NCBI GenBank assembly: GCA_964627855.1
Contig: CAZVLE010000026.1
Span: 1 to 15,080 of the forward strand
Length of the DNA: 15,080 bases
Origin: CAZVLE01 sp964627855
Lineage (GTDB): Bacteria; Bacillota; Dethiobacteria; DTU022
Reading direction: 5' to 3'
The first letter of the stretch is position 1. The number at the start of each line of letters is the position of its first letter. The notes under the pieces are model-generated. The model was given only the letters and a program-made list of their open reading frames with translations. It was not told where the DNA came from and did no database searches. A program made the position numbers and the translations under genes. Of this stretch, positions 6,015-14,465 are shown piece after piece.

Positions 6015-6053
6015 TGCAGTTAACCAGGCAGCTTCATAAAACAAGGAGGCACT

Positions 6054-7376
6054 ATGATCATGACCGACCATTTTTCGACCCTCTCCATTCATGCCGGCCA
6101 GGTGGCCGATCCTGTTACGGGATCGCGCGCCGTGCCGATTTACCAGACATCTTCATATGTTTTCTCTTCGGTTGAACATGCAGCCGCTCTCTTCGGCCTG
6201 CAGCAGGCCGGAAATATATATTCCCGCATTATGAACCCCACAGTTGAAGTGCTCGAAAACAGGCTGGCCGCCCTGGAGGGAGGCAGCGCCGCTCTAGCCC
6301 TGGCTTCCGGCCAGGCGGCGATCAGCCTGGCTATTCTAAACCTGGCCCGGTCCGGCCATAATATCGTCAGCAGCAGTCATCTTTACGGTGGCACCTACAA
6401 TTTATTTTCCTGCACCCTGCCCCGTTTCGGTATCACAGTCCGTTTCGTCGATCCCCTGGAGCAGCAAAGCATTGCCGGGGCAATCGACGAAGAGACCAGG
6501 GCTGTTTTTGTTGAATCTATCGGTAACCCCAAAAACCGCATTCTGGAGATAGATCAAATTGCATCAATTGCCCACCAGCACAATATCCCTTTGATTGTTG
6601 ACAACACGGTAACCACTCCTTTTCTTTACCGGCCCTTTGAACACGGCGCTGACCTGGTCATCCACTCCCTGACCAAGTTTATCGGCGGCCACGGCAACTC
6701 CATCGGCGGGGCAATTATAGAAAAGGGAACCTTTCCCTGGAATAATGGTAAATTCCCCGAGTTCACCGAACCTGATCCCGCTTACGAAGGCATCAACTAC
6801 TGGTATTCATTCGGCGCAGCGGGAAAGGGCGGTGCCGCATTTTCTGCCAGGTGCAGGGTTCAGCTTTTAAGAGACCTGGGGCCCTGTCTTGCTCCGTTTA
6901 ACGCTTTTCTTTTCCTCCAGGGGTTGGAAACTCTCTCCCTGCGTATGGCCAGGCACTGCGAAAACGCCCTGGCTGTGGCCAGTTGGCTTGAAAAGCAGCC
7001 GGCCGTAACCTGGGTCAACTACCCGGGCCTTGAAAGCCACCCCGATTTTGATAATGCCCTGAAGATGCTGCCCCGGGGGCAGGGGGCAATCCTGGGTTTC
7101 GGCATCAGGGGAGGCCTGGAAGCGGGCATAAAGTTGATTAACGCGGTCAGGATGATTTCTCACCTGGCCAATATCGGTGATGCCAAAACCCTGATCATTC
7201 ATCCTGCTTCAACCACGCACCGCCAGTTAAGTCCGGCTGAACGTCTGGAAACCGGTGTAACTGAAGATTATATCCGCCTCTCGGTAGGGCTTGAAGACCC
7301 GGAAGATATTATCGCCGACCTGGCGCAAGCCCTTGAAAAAAGCCAGGGTACTCTCACTGACAGGGGGGAAAAGTAA
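6054..7376 (+). CDS. metY: O-acetylhomoserine sulfhydrylase
   Basis: This Cys/Met-metabolism PLP enzyme condenses O-acetylhomoserine with sulfide to homocysteine, the direct route to methionine. It has 440 residues, the usual size for MetY and longer than the ~390-residue cystathionine enzymes. Y56-S-R in IYSRIMNPT binds the PLP phosphate, D183 in VDNT pairs with the pyridine nitrogen, and K208 in HSLTKFIGGHG is the Schiff-base lysine. The insert SFGAAGKGGA (about 252-262) fits the MetY branch. AAGGAGG lies 4 bases before this ATG and 10 before the alternative ATG at 6060. The next gene, metX, which makes the substrate, starts one base after its stop. Cystathionine-type side activities cannot be excluded. 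Confidence 0.94.
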   Translation: MIMTDHFSTLSIHAGQVADPVTGSRAVPIYQTSSYVFSSVEHAAALFGLQQAGNIYSRIMNPTVEVLENRLAALEGGSAALALASGQAAISLAILNLARSGHNIVSSSHLYGGTYNLFSCTLPRFGITVRFVDPLEQQSIAGAIDEETRAVFVESIGNPKNRILEIDQIASIAHQHNIPLIVDNTVTTPFLYRPFEHGADLVIHSLTKFIGGHGNSIGGAIIEKGTFPWNNGKFPEFTEPDPAYEGINYWYSFGAAGKGGAAFSARCRVQLLRDLGPCLAPFNAFLFLQGLETLSLRMARHCENALAVASWLEKQPAVTWVNYPGLESHPDFDNALKMLPRGQGAILGFGIRGGLEAGIKLINAVRMISHLANIGDAKTLIIHPASTTHRQLSPAERLETGVTEDYIRLSVGLEDPEDIIADLAQALEKSQGTLTDRGEK

Positions 7377-7377
7377 G

Positions 7378-8580
7378 ATGACCGACCCTCTTAATGTCTG
7401 CCTGGAGAAAGAAAGTGCTTTTGACCGGCCTGATTCTCCTTCTTCAGTCGGCTGGACCAGACCAAGGCGCGTAGTCCTGGCCGATAAAAGAAATCCCTTA
7501 TTGCTCGACTGCGGGGCCAGTCTGGCCCCGGTAACGGTCGAATACGAAACCTACGGCAAACTATCTTCGGCGGCAGATAACGCTATCTTTATCCTTCATG
7601 CCCTCTCCGGCGACGCCCATGCTGCCGGGTGGGACAGCGAGTGGCAAAAAGATAGTCGCCCCTGGAGAAGCAACAGACCCGGCTGGTGGGATGAAGCTAT
7701 CGGTCCCGGAAAAGCTTTCGATACCAGTCTTTACTTTGTAGTTTGCGCCAACATTTTAGGCAGCTGCTACGGGACAACCGGCCCCTGGGAAACAGACCTG
7801 CAGACGGGCAGGCCTTACGCCCTAAATTTTCCCGTGGTTACTGTCGATGACTGGGTTCGCCTGCACCGGCGCCTGCAGGACTACCTGGGCATTGAAAAAC
7901 TGCTGGCCGTAGCAGGAGGATCGCTGGGCGGCCAGCAGGCCCTGGCCTGGGCAATCAACTATCCACAGCGGGTTAATGCAGCCATTATTCTCTCTTCATC
8001 AGCCCGCCTCGGAGCCCAGGGCCTGGCTTTTAACGCTGTCGGCCGTCAGGCCATCTTCAACGACCCCTGTTTTAATGATGGCAACTATTACAACTCTGAA
8101 CCACCGGGCAACGGCCTGGAACTTGCCCGGATGCTCGGTCATATAACCTATCTCTCCTCTGAATCCATGGAAGGTAAATTCGGACGGCGCTTTCAAAATG
8201 GCAGCCGGCCCGGTTACCGTTTAAAGAAAGAGTTTTCTGTGGAAAGCTATCTTGAGCACCAGGGACGCTCTTTTGTGCAACGTTTCGACGCCAACAGCTA
8301 TCTTTACCTGACCCGGGCTATGGATTATTACGATGCCGGCAGCGGCAATAACCTGGCTGCAACCTGTGCAGCAATCGATGCAAAACTGCTTTTAATCTCC
8401 TACAGCTCAGACTGGCTCTATCCGCCTGAATCAACCAGAGCCCTGGCGGAGGCGGTAATCGCCAATAAGAAGCCCGTCACATACATTGAAATTCCATCCA
8501 ACTACGGCCATGACGCTTTTTTGCTGGAAACAGATAAAACCGCCCCCCTGATAGGATCATTTTTAGAAGGAGTTCGCTAA
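7378..8580 (+). CDS. metX: Homoserine O-acetyltransferase
   Basis: This alpha/beta hydrolase-fold enzyme acetylates homoserine with acetyl-CoA, committing it to methionine. It has 400 residues. The nucleophile elbow GGSLGG holds S182, and the rest of the triad is D345 (SSDWLYPP) and H378 (NYGHDAF). LSGDAHAAG (76-84), ANILGSCYGTTGP (124-136) and GWWDEAIGPG (102-111) are family signatures. Acetyl-CoA and succinyl-CoA users share the fold, and assignment by sequence alone is known to be unreliable, so succinyl transfer is possible. The ATG at 7378 follows a G-rich site and lies one base after the metY stop; a longer in-frame reading from 7291 would overlap metY and is rejected. metW follows after 5 bases. 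Confidence 0.93.
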   Translation: MTDPLNVCLEKESAFDRPDSPSSVGWTRPRRVVLADKRNPLLLDCGASLAPVTVEYETYGKLSSAADNAIFILHALSGDAHAAGWDSEWQKDSRPWRSNRPGWWDEAIGPGKAFDTSLYFVVCANILGSCYGTTGPWETDLQTGRPYALNFPVVTVDDWVRLHRRLQDYLGIEKLLAVAGGSLGGQQALAWAINYPQRVNAAIILSSSARLGAQGLAFNAVGRQAIFNDPCFNDGNYYNSEPPGNGLELARMLGHITYLSSESMEGKFGRRFQNGSRPGYRLKKEFSVESYLEHQGRSFVQRFDANSYLYLTRAMDYYDAGSGNNLAATCAAIDAKLLLISYSSDWLYPPESTRALAEAVIANKKPVTYIEIPSNYGHDAFLLETDKTAPLIGSFLEGVR

Positions 8581-8585
8581 AAAAT

Positions 8586-9185
8586 ATGAATGCAACGACC
8601 CGCTGGGATCACAACCTGATTTTTGATTTAATCAAAGCGAAGAGGACAGTGCTTGACCTCGGCTGCGGTAACGGAGAACTGCTGTCCAGGCTTGCCAGGG
8701 AAAAGCAGGTGACAGGGCAGGCAGTAGAAGCCGACCCGCAATGCGTCGCCGAGGCGATCAGGAATGGAGTGGCAGTATACCAGAAAGATCTCGATCTTGG
8801 CCTGACCGAATTTAAAGATAAATCCTTTGATTACGTGATCCTGGAAAAAACTTTACAACAGCTCCAGCACCCCATGGCCGTTTTGGGGGAAATTCTACGA
8901 ATTGGCTCTACCTGCATCGTCAGTTTTCCCAACTTTAATTACCGGGGTGTGGTTGAAAAGCTGCGCCAAACTGGCAGAATGCCGATTACTGCTTCCCTGC
9001 CTTACCAGTGGTACGACACCCCCAATATTCATTTGTTCACACTCAACGATTTTCTTGATTGGACTACCCGGAGCGGTGTTACAGTTGTAGCAGGTTATGC
9101 CGCCGAAAATTCCGGCGCCCGACCGCTAAAAATGCCGGAAGACAGTGCGGCAGCTGAGGAATTGCTGTTTGTTTTAAAATCTTGA
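8586..9185 (+). CDS. metW: MetW, methionine biosynthesis protein
   Basis: This 199-residue member of the SAM-methyltransferase fold has the nucleotide-binding loop DLGCGNGEL (24-32), a motif-II acidic residue in VEADP (47-51) and the MetW segments VILEKTLQQL (about 83-92) and SFPNFNYRG (114-122). In other bacteria MetW is encoded next to metX and is needed for, or stimulates, MetX activity; no methyl transfer has been firmly assigned. The same pairing is seen here, with AAGGAG about 10 bases upstream inside the metX end. It is last in the metY-metX-metW unit; the next gene starts 92 bases later behind its own possible promoter. Confidence 0.93.
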   Translation: MNATTRWDHNLIFDLIKAKRTVLDLGCGNGELLSRLAREKQVTGQAVEADPQCVAEAIRNGVAVYQKDLDLGLTEFKDKSFDYVILEKTLQQLQHPMAVLGEILRIGSTCIVSFPNFNYRGVVEKLRQTGRMPITASLPYQWYDTPNIHLFTLNDFLDWTTRSGVTVVAGYAAENSGARPLKMPEDSAAAEELLFVLKS

Positions 9186-9211
9186 TCTGTCGTTCAAAAA
9201 AGTAGTATTAT
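9182..9211 (+). promoter_or_regulatory. Possible promoter of the MFS transporter
   Basis: TTGATC (9182-9187) and TATTAT (9206-9211) are separated by 18 bases in the 92-base gap before the transporter, starting over the metW stop codon. The match is moderate, and read-through from the met operon is also possible. Confidence 0.4.
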
Positions 9212-9277
9212 GGCTCCAGTATAGCCGTTCAGATTTTGAGCATGCAGAGCAGCCGGCAAAGAACGGAGTCATGAGTA

Positions 9278-10657
9278 ATGTACTATCTTTATGCAGCAAT
9301 ATTCCTGGCAACGATGAACTACACTTCGATAAAAGTTCTCCTGCCGGATATTATGGCCACCATGAATATTGAGCTGAACTGGTTAACCTGGGTCGTTAAT
9401 GCTTATTCGCTGCCCCTGGCAGTTCTTGTCCCCGTGGCCGGGCGCATAGGTGATATTTTCGGCTCACGTCGTTATTTTATTGCCGGGGTCCTTGGGCTCG
9501 GGGTCGGCTCATTAATCTGCACCGCAGCCTTTGACCTGCCCATGTTAATCGGTGGAAGGGTTATCCAGGCCCTGGGGGCGGCTTTTTTAATTCCCAACTC
9601 CATCACCCTCCTGCTAAAAAAAGTGGCAGTGGGTGAACGCGGCAAGGTCCTCGGTATTACCGGTGGCATCAGCGCTATTGGCGCAATTGTCGGACCGGTT
9701 TTTTCCGGGAGCCTGGTTAACCTGATTTCCTGGCGCGGCTCTTTCGCCCTTATTGCACTCCTGACCTTGATCATCCTGATCGCAGCCTGGCTAAATACGG
9801 CCTGGAAAGAAGAATCTAAAACAATCACCCGGGAACAAAATAAAAATTGGCAGAGTTTTGATCTTGCCGGGTCGGCGCTGATTATGCTTGCCGGAACCAG
9901 TTTATTGTTGAGCATGACCCTGCTGCCAGATTGGGGGTGGCAGAACATCTGGATCCAAACCGGTTTCGGCCTTTTCCTGGTAACACTCTACCTCTTTTAC
10001 AGGGTGGAAAAGGCTGTTCCATCTCCGCTATTTGCCATGGAGCTATTAAAAGAGCCCCGCTTTTCACTGGGATTGCTGGTCGGTTTCGTGGAACATCTGG
10101 TCATGGCCGGAACTCTTTTTGTCATGCCCATATATTTCGACCTTGTTCAGGGTTATTCAGCAGCGGCAATTGCCTTATTCCTGACGCCTGCAGCAGCCGC
10201 AGTGGCCCTGACCACACCGCAGGGCGGCAGGCTTTCAGATCAAATTGGTCCCGGCCCACCAATCGTCGCCGGCATGCTGCTGCGGTTCGTTTCATTTCTA
10301 ATGCTCGCCCGCATTGCTCCCGACACCGGAGTAATATATATCGGGTTCTGCCTGGTCCTTAACGGCGCCGGATTCGGACTCGCCACCACTCCCGCCTTCA
10401 ATACCGTCTTATCTACCGTTGATGACGGGCGGCACGGCATCGCATCGGGAGTACATAACATGATCAGGTTCACGGGTGCCGCCATCGGCACAACCCTGGG
10501 CGGTATTATCCTCTATGCCCTTATTCCTGAAACCTTCACTATGGTTGGCAGTCCCATTCCCGGCTTCAGGGAAGTGCTACAGCTGGCCGCAGCTGCCTGT
10601 CTGCCCGGAGTAGGGGCCGGTCTTTACCTCTGGGTCAAGAAGCTTAAGACTGGCTGA
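9278..10657 (+). CDS. MFS transporter, DHA2 (EmrB/QacA) type
   Basis: This 459-residue integral membrane protein of the major facilitator superfamily probably has 14 helices, the DHA2 pattern of proton-driven drug or metabolite exporters. Motif A, GRIGDIFGSRR, is at 55-65 between helices 2 and 3; the antiporter motif C, GAIVGPVFSG, is at 135-144; WVVNAYSL (38-45) and GRVIQALGAA (93-102) are typical of the EmrB branch. The N-terminus starts directly in helix 1, a little shorter than usual. ACGGAG lies about 9 bases before the ATG. Substrate unknown: the neighbouring methionine genes make sulfur amino acid export conceivable, but drug efflux is the default for the family. Confidence 0.9.
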   Translation: MYYLYAAIFLATMNYTSIKVLLPDIMATMNIELNWLTWVVNAYSLPLAVLVPVAGRIGDIFGSRRYFIAGVLGLGVGSLICTAAFDLPMLIGGRVIQALGAAFLIPNSITLLLKKVAVGERGKVLGITGGISAIGAIVGPVFSGSLVNLISWRGSFALIALLTLIILIAAWLNTAWKEESKTITREQNKNWQSFDLAGSALIMLAGTSLLLSMTLLPDWGWQNIWIQTGFGLFLVTLYLFYRVEKAVPSPLFAMELLKEPRFSLGLLVGFVEHLVMAGTLFVMPIYFDLVQGYSAAAIALFLTPAAAAVALTTPQGGRLSDQIGPGPPIVAGMLLRFVSFLMLARIAPDTGVIYIGFCLVLNGAGFGLATTPAFNTVLSTVDDGRHGIASGVHNMIRFTGAAIGTTLGGIILYALIPETFTMVGSPIPGFREVLQLAAAACLPGVGAGLYLWVKKLKTG

Positions 10658-10696
10658 GTCTTTTATAGATCTTTAAAGTCGCAGTCCTCACCATCA

Positions 10697-10718
10697 GCCG
10701 GTCTATAAGAGATCCGGC
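10697..10718. terminator. Possible shared terminator hairpin between convergent genes
   Basis: GCCGG-TCT, a short loop, then AGA-(T)-CCGGC forms an 8-bp stem with one bulged base. It lies between the convergent ends of the transporter and the hydroxylase operon. On the plus strand a T-rich run (10729-10734) begins about 10 bases beyond the stem, further than in a classic terminator, so function is uncertain. Confidence 0.35.
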
Positions 10719-10722
10719 AGTA

Positions 10723-11187
10723 TTACATTTTTTTGGCTGCAGCAGCAATTGCCCGGATAATCTTGCTGTAACCGGTACAGCGGCAGAGGTTGCCTGCAAT
10801 AGCCTTCCTAATATCCATCTCGGTGGGGTTTTTGTTCTCGCGCAGCAGGGCCAGGGCGCTCAACAACATGCCGGGTGTGCAAAAACCGCACTGGACAGCC
10901 CCTTCCCGGCGAAAAGCTTCCTGCAGGGGATGCAAAGAACCATCTTCTCCGGCTAAACCTTCAACTGTTTCAACATGGCATCCTTCAACCTCCACTGCCA
11001 GCACAAGACAGGAGTTGACAGCTCTATTGTCGAGTAAAACGGTACAGGCCCCGCAATCGCCTACACCACAACCCTCTTTGCTTCCCGTCAATCCTAAATT
11101 ATAACGGAGCAGGTCAAGCAGGGTGGCCCTTTCATTGACTGTCATTGTTATTTCTTCATTGTTCAGCCTGAGGGAAATCTCTTTCAT
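10723..11187 (-). CDS. Molybdenum hydroxylase 2Fe-2S subunit (XdhC-like)
   Basis: This small electron-transfer subunit of a xanthine-dehydrogenase-family enzyme has 154 residues. The N-terminal plant-ferredoxin domain binds one [2Fe-2S] cluster by C40, C45, C48 (GCGVGDCGAC) and C60. The C-terminal four-helix domain binds the second by C100, C103 (QCGFCTPG) and C135, C137 (LCRCTGY). All eight ligands are present. Electrons pass from the Mo site through both clusters to FAD in the neighbouring subunit. Its ATG overlaps the stop of the FAD subunit gene by 4 bases. It is the last gene of the three; nothing else follows in the operon. Confidence 0.95.
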   Translation of the reverse strand: MKEISLRLNNEEITMTVNERATLLDLLRYNLGLTGSKEGCGVGDCGACTVLLDNRAVNSCLVLAVEVEGCHVETVEGLAGEDGSLHPLQEAFRREGAVQCGFCTPGMLLSALALLRENKNPTEMDIRKAIAGNLCRCTGYSKIIRAIAAAAKKM

Positions 11188-12062
11188 TGACTGCCAATCC
11201 TTTCACATGCTGCATTCAGAGCCCGCCTGATGTATACCCGGACCAATTTGCGACGGTATGCAGCGCTGGCCCTGACATCGTCAATCGGGGCCGCTTCCTG
11301 CATCGCTGCATCAGCAGCTCTTTCAATCAGCTCAGGAATAATCACTCTGGAAACCAGCACTGCTTCTGCAGCCCGTGCTCTTATGGGCGTTGGGGCTACA
11401 GACCCAAGAGCGATCCTCACTAGTTCAACCCTGCTGTTCGCAACCATGGAGAGGTATAGAGAAAGATTGAGAATGGCTATTTCCATAGCCCGGCGTAAAC
11501 CAACCTTAAAATATACTAACCTACTCCCTTCCTCCGGCCAGTCAAATTCTATCTGCTGAAGCAGCTCAGCTTCTACAAGTGCGGTTTGGCCAGGGGCAAG
11601 AAAAAAGTCTTCCAGGGCAACCAGGCGTTCCCCCCTGGAAGAGACAAGCCTGGCCCTGGCCCCCAGGGCCAGAAGGGGTGTGGCCAATTCAGCAGCGGGT
11701 GAAGCATTACAGAGATTGCCACCCAGGGTGGCCCGGTTCCTAACCTGGCAGGAGCCGAGCTGCGCAGCGGCACTGCTTAAACCTGGGCAATACTTTCTGA
11801 GCAGTTCTGATGATTCAATAGTCTTTATGGTAGTAAGGCTGCCAAGAATGACCCTCTCTCCTTCACTGACCTGAAATCGCTTTAAATCGCTGCACTCTTT
11901 GATATCAACAAGATCTTTAACCCTGATCTTATTTTCACGCAGCTGTACCAGCAGATCACTACCCCCGGCATAGGGTCGGGCCGAAGGCCCATTTATTTCC
12001 ATAAAGCGGCAGATTTCTTCCAGATTCCTAAAACGCTGATATGATACACCGGCAGGAATCAT
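11184..12062 (-). CDS. Molybdenum hydroxylase FAD subunit (XdhB-like)
   Basis: This 292-residue FAD-binding subunit belongs to the CoxM/XdhB family. The FAD pyrophosphate loop is AGGSDLL (32-38) and the second flavin motif is ATLGGNLCNASP (111-122). A C-terminal CO-dehydrogenase-flavoprotein-like domain follows (about 185-285), with DDVRASAAYRR near the end. It passes electrons to NAD+ or another acceptor. Length equals that usual for separate XdhB subunits. It overlaps the large-subunit gene upstream (ATGA, 12059-12062) and the 2Fe-2S gene downstream, so the three are translated as a unit. No [4Fe-4S] insert of the 4-hydroxybenzoyl-CoA reductase type is seen, which argues against that enzyme. 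Confidence 0.94.
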   Translation of the reverse strand: MIPAGVSYQRFRNLEEICRFMEINGPSARPYAGGSDLLVQLRENKIRVKDLVDIKECSDLKRFQVSEGERVILGSLTTIKTIESSELLRKYCPGLSSAAAQLGSCQVRNRATLGGNLCNASPAAELATPLLALGARARLVSSRGERLVALEDFFLAPGQTALVEAELLQQIEFDWPEEGSRLVYFKVGLRRAMEIAILNLSLYLSMVANSRVELVRIALGSVAPTPIRARAAEAVLVSRVIIPELIERAADAAMQEAAPIDDVRASAAYRRKLVRVYIRRALNAACERIGSQ

Positions 12063-14392
12063 CTTTTCACCCGGCCTTTACCGTCTGCCCTTTTCAGGTT
12101 AGGCTCCCAACTTGCTTTTAATAGCGAAGGAGCTTTCTCTTCCAGCAGGTTCAGGATCTTTTCCGGAGTAAGAGGGAGTGAATTAACCTCAATGCCAATG
12201 GCGTCTACAACTGCATTCCGGATAGCCGGAGCCGGTGATATTGTCGGTGGTTCACCAAGCGACTTGGCCCCGTAACAACCACTGGCCTCATCTGTATGCA
12301 CGAAATGAACAAAAAGAGGCGGCAGGTCAAGGGCGGTGGGTATCTTGTAATCACCCATCTTAGCATTTAAAACTTTTCCACTGTCCTGATCAATGATCAA
12401 CTCTTCCAGCAGGGCATAACCGTAACTCATGGCCATACCACCTTCAACCTGCCCCGAGGCAAGCAGGGGATTTATGATCTGCCCCGAATCATGAATATTC
12501 CACAGGTTAAGGACCTCTACTTTACCGGTCTCCGTATCGACTTCAACTTCGGCAATGGAAAGTCCGAAAGAAAGAGCATTGGTATCGGCAGAGTGAAAGG
12601 ATTCAGCACTAATTACTGCGGCCCTTTTTCTACGGTATTTAGCCTGCAGGGCAATTTCACCCACCGTGGCAAGTTTCTTCTTTCCGGCCATTATCCAGCC
12701 ATCAGAAATGGTGAGATCATTGCAGTCACATTTAAGAAAAAGGGCAGCCTTTTGCAAGAGTTTAACCCGGCATTGAGAAGCCGCTTTTTCGAGGGCTTTA
12801 CCGCTGACATAAACCTGGCGGGAAGCATAGGCACCCTGGTCATAGGGGCTATTATCGGTATTAATCGGTTCAACACGAATTTTCTCTACGGGAATACCCA
12901 GCGTTTCAGCCGCAATCTGTACCATTACCGTATTGTTGCCCTGACCGATCTCTACCGACCCGATCGACAGGATCGCCGAACCGTCTTCTTCAATTCTCAC
13001 CCTCGCACCGGCGCTTTCCTGCTGTCCGGGCCAGGTACAGCTGGCATAATTAAAGCAGGCTAGACCAAGGCCTCGCTTGACAGGCTCATCCGACCGCGAA
13101 ACCTCTATGGCCTTATCTTTTCGCTTCTGCCAGTCACTTACCTTCAAACCCTGTTCAAAGCAATCGCCTATACCACAGCTATTCACTGTAATCTTGTAGC
13201 GCCTGTCTCTGTGTCCAGCCTGGCAGAGATTTTTGCGGCGCAGTTCAAGTGCATCCATCCCCATCCTGCGGGCAATATTATCCACGTGGGCCTCTACGGC
13301 CATAGTCAGCTGAGGAATACCATAAGCCCGCATAGCCCCGGCAACGGGCATGTTGGTGTATGCCGTTTTTGCCCTATAGCGCAGGTTTTCAACCGGATAA
13401 AGCGGTGAAAAGTGGTTGCCCACATTGATCGCTACGCTTGGCCCATGTGAACTATAAGCACCGGTATTGGAAAGCAGCTCCAGTTCACGGGCTGTAAAGC
13501 GCCCTTCGGCATTCAGGGCAGTGCGCAGTTTCATTTTCATGGCATGGCGGGTCCGGGTTGAAACAAGACTCTCTTCTCTCGAGTACTCGATCAGCACAGG
13601 GCGTCCCGTCTTCATGGTCAGGGCGGCTCCAATCGGTTCCAGGGTCACATCCTGTTTTCCGCCAAAACCACCGCCGGTCAGACTCTGTAAGATCCTGATC
13701 CTGCCCAGGGGCAAACAAAGGGCCAGGCCCATGATGCGACGCAGGGTAAAGGGTATTTGTGTAGACGAATGAACTACGAGGAGGTCACCTTCCAGGTAGG
13801 AAAGTGAGACATGGCGTTCGAGGGCACAATGGGTGACTGCAGGAGTGCTGATTTCATCTTCAAATAGATATTCTGCTCCACTAAAGGCCCCTTTAACATC
13901 ACCATAATGATAGCTGTATTCGGCACAGAGATTACCACTGCTGTCATGAATTTCAGTAGCTCCTTCAGCAAGGGCTTCCTCGGGTGAGAAATAGGCGGGT
14001 AGTTTTCTGTATACGACTTCCAGCAAAGATGCCGCTTTTTCGGCCGCTTCCCTGCTTTCTGCCGCAATGGCAGCAACAGCATCACCAACAAAACGCACCT
14101 TTTGATCCAAAATACGACAGTCAAGGGGGCAATCGTCGGGGTAGGGATGACCGGCAGAAGAAAAGAAGTTCGCTGCTAAGCTGCCCTGTTCAATAACTGC
14201 CTTTACCCCCGGGAGCTTAAGGGCTTTTTCGGTAGCAACTTTTTCAATCAAGGCATGGGCATGAGGACTCCTCAATACTGTTGCATAGAGCATACCGGGT
14301 CTCTTCAGATCGCCAACATATAGTGCTTCGCCGGTTAGCTTGGTCGAATCGTCAACCCTCAGGATCTCTTTGCCAATGTACTGGTAAACCAT
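12059..14392 (-). CDS. Molybdenum hydroxylase large subunit, xanthine dehydrogenase type
   Basis: This 777-residue catalytic subunit binds molybdopterin cytosine dinucleotide or a related cofactor and hydroxylates a purine or other N-heterocycle or aldehyde with water-derived oxygen. The N-terminal a/b hammerhead (about 17-125) is followed by the cofactor-binding domains: GGGFGGKQD (240-248), AMRAYGIPQ (353-361), EIGQGN (481-486), GQVEGG (647-652) and the catalytic-base motif GAKSLGEPP, with E714. This fits separate-subunit XdhA (order large-FAD-2Fe2S) and not CO dehydrogenase, which has AYRCSFR. Substrate is not certain: nicotinate, purine and aldehyde enzymes share these motifs. GGAGGG lies 7 bases before the ATG. 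No molybdenum-cofactor chaperone gene lies in the window. Confidence 0.92.
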   Translation of the reverse strand: MVYQYIGKEILRVDDSTKLTGEALYVGDLKRPGMLYATVLRSPHAHALIEKVATEKALKLPGVKAVIEQGSLAANFFSSAGHPYPDDCPLDCRILDQKVRFVGDAVAAIAAESREAAEKAASLLEVVYRKLPAYFSPEEALAEGATEIHDSSGNLCAEYSYHYGDVKGAFSGAEYLFEDEISTPAVTHCALERHVSLSYLEGDLLVVHSSTQIPFTLRRIMGLALCLPLGRIRILQSLTGGGFGGKQDVTLEPIGAALTMKTGRPVLIEYSREESLVSTRTRHAMKMKLRTALNAEGRFTARELELLSNTGAYSSHGPSVAINVGNHFSPLYPVENLRYRAKTAYTNMPVAGAMRAYGIPQLTMAVEAHVDNIARRMGMDALELRRKNLCQAGHRDRRYKITVNSCGIGDCFEQGLKVSDWQKRKDKAIEVSRSDEPVKRGLGLACFNYASCTWPGQQESAGARVRIEEDGSAILSIGSVEIGQGNNTVMVQIAAETLGIPVEKIRVEPINTDNSPYDQGAYASRQVYVSGKALEKAASQCRVKLLQKAALFLKCDCNDLTISDGWIMAGKKKLATVGEIALQAKYRRKRAAVISAESFHSADTNALSFGLSIAEVEVDTETGKVEVLNLWNIHDSGQIINPLLASGQVEGGMAMSYGYALLEELIIDQDSGKVLNAKMGDYKIPTALDLPPLFVHFVHTDEASGCYGAKSLGEPPTISPAPAIRNAVVDAIGIEVNSLPLTPEKILNLLEEKAPSLLKASWEPNLKRADGKGRVKR

Positions 14393-14465
14393 ATTCCAGC
14401 CCTCCGGACTATTTGCTTTACACGCCGAAAAAAGAACTAAAGAACTGCTGTTTTTGTTATATTAT

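Noticed and set aside
5816..6053. SAM (S-box) riboswitch ahead of metY
   Set aside because: None of the conserved S-box segments is found, and the stretch is mostly occupied by the short ORF.
5861..6175. 104-codon open frame over the metY leader and start
   Set aside because: It begins at a GTG inside the ribosome binding site of the leader ORF, overlaps metY out of frame and resembles no protein.
7291..7377. 29-codon upstream extension of metX
   Set aside because: It overlaps the metY coding end in another frame; the ATG at 7378 follows a G-rich site one base after the metY stop.
12491..13063. 190-codon plus-strand open frame
   Set aside because: It is a shadow of the molybdenum hydroxylase large subunit on the other strand; the real frame carries all cofactor motifs.
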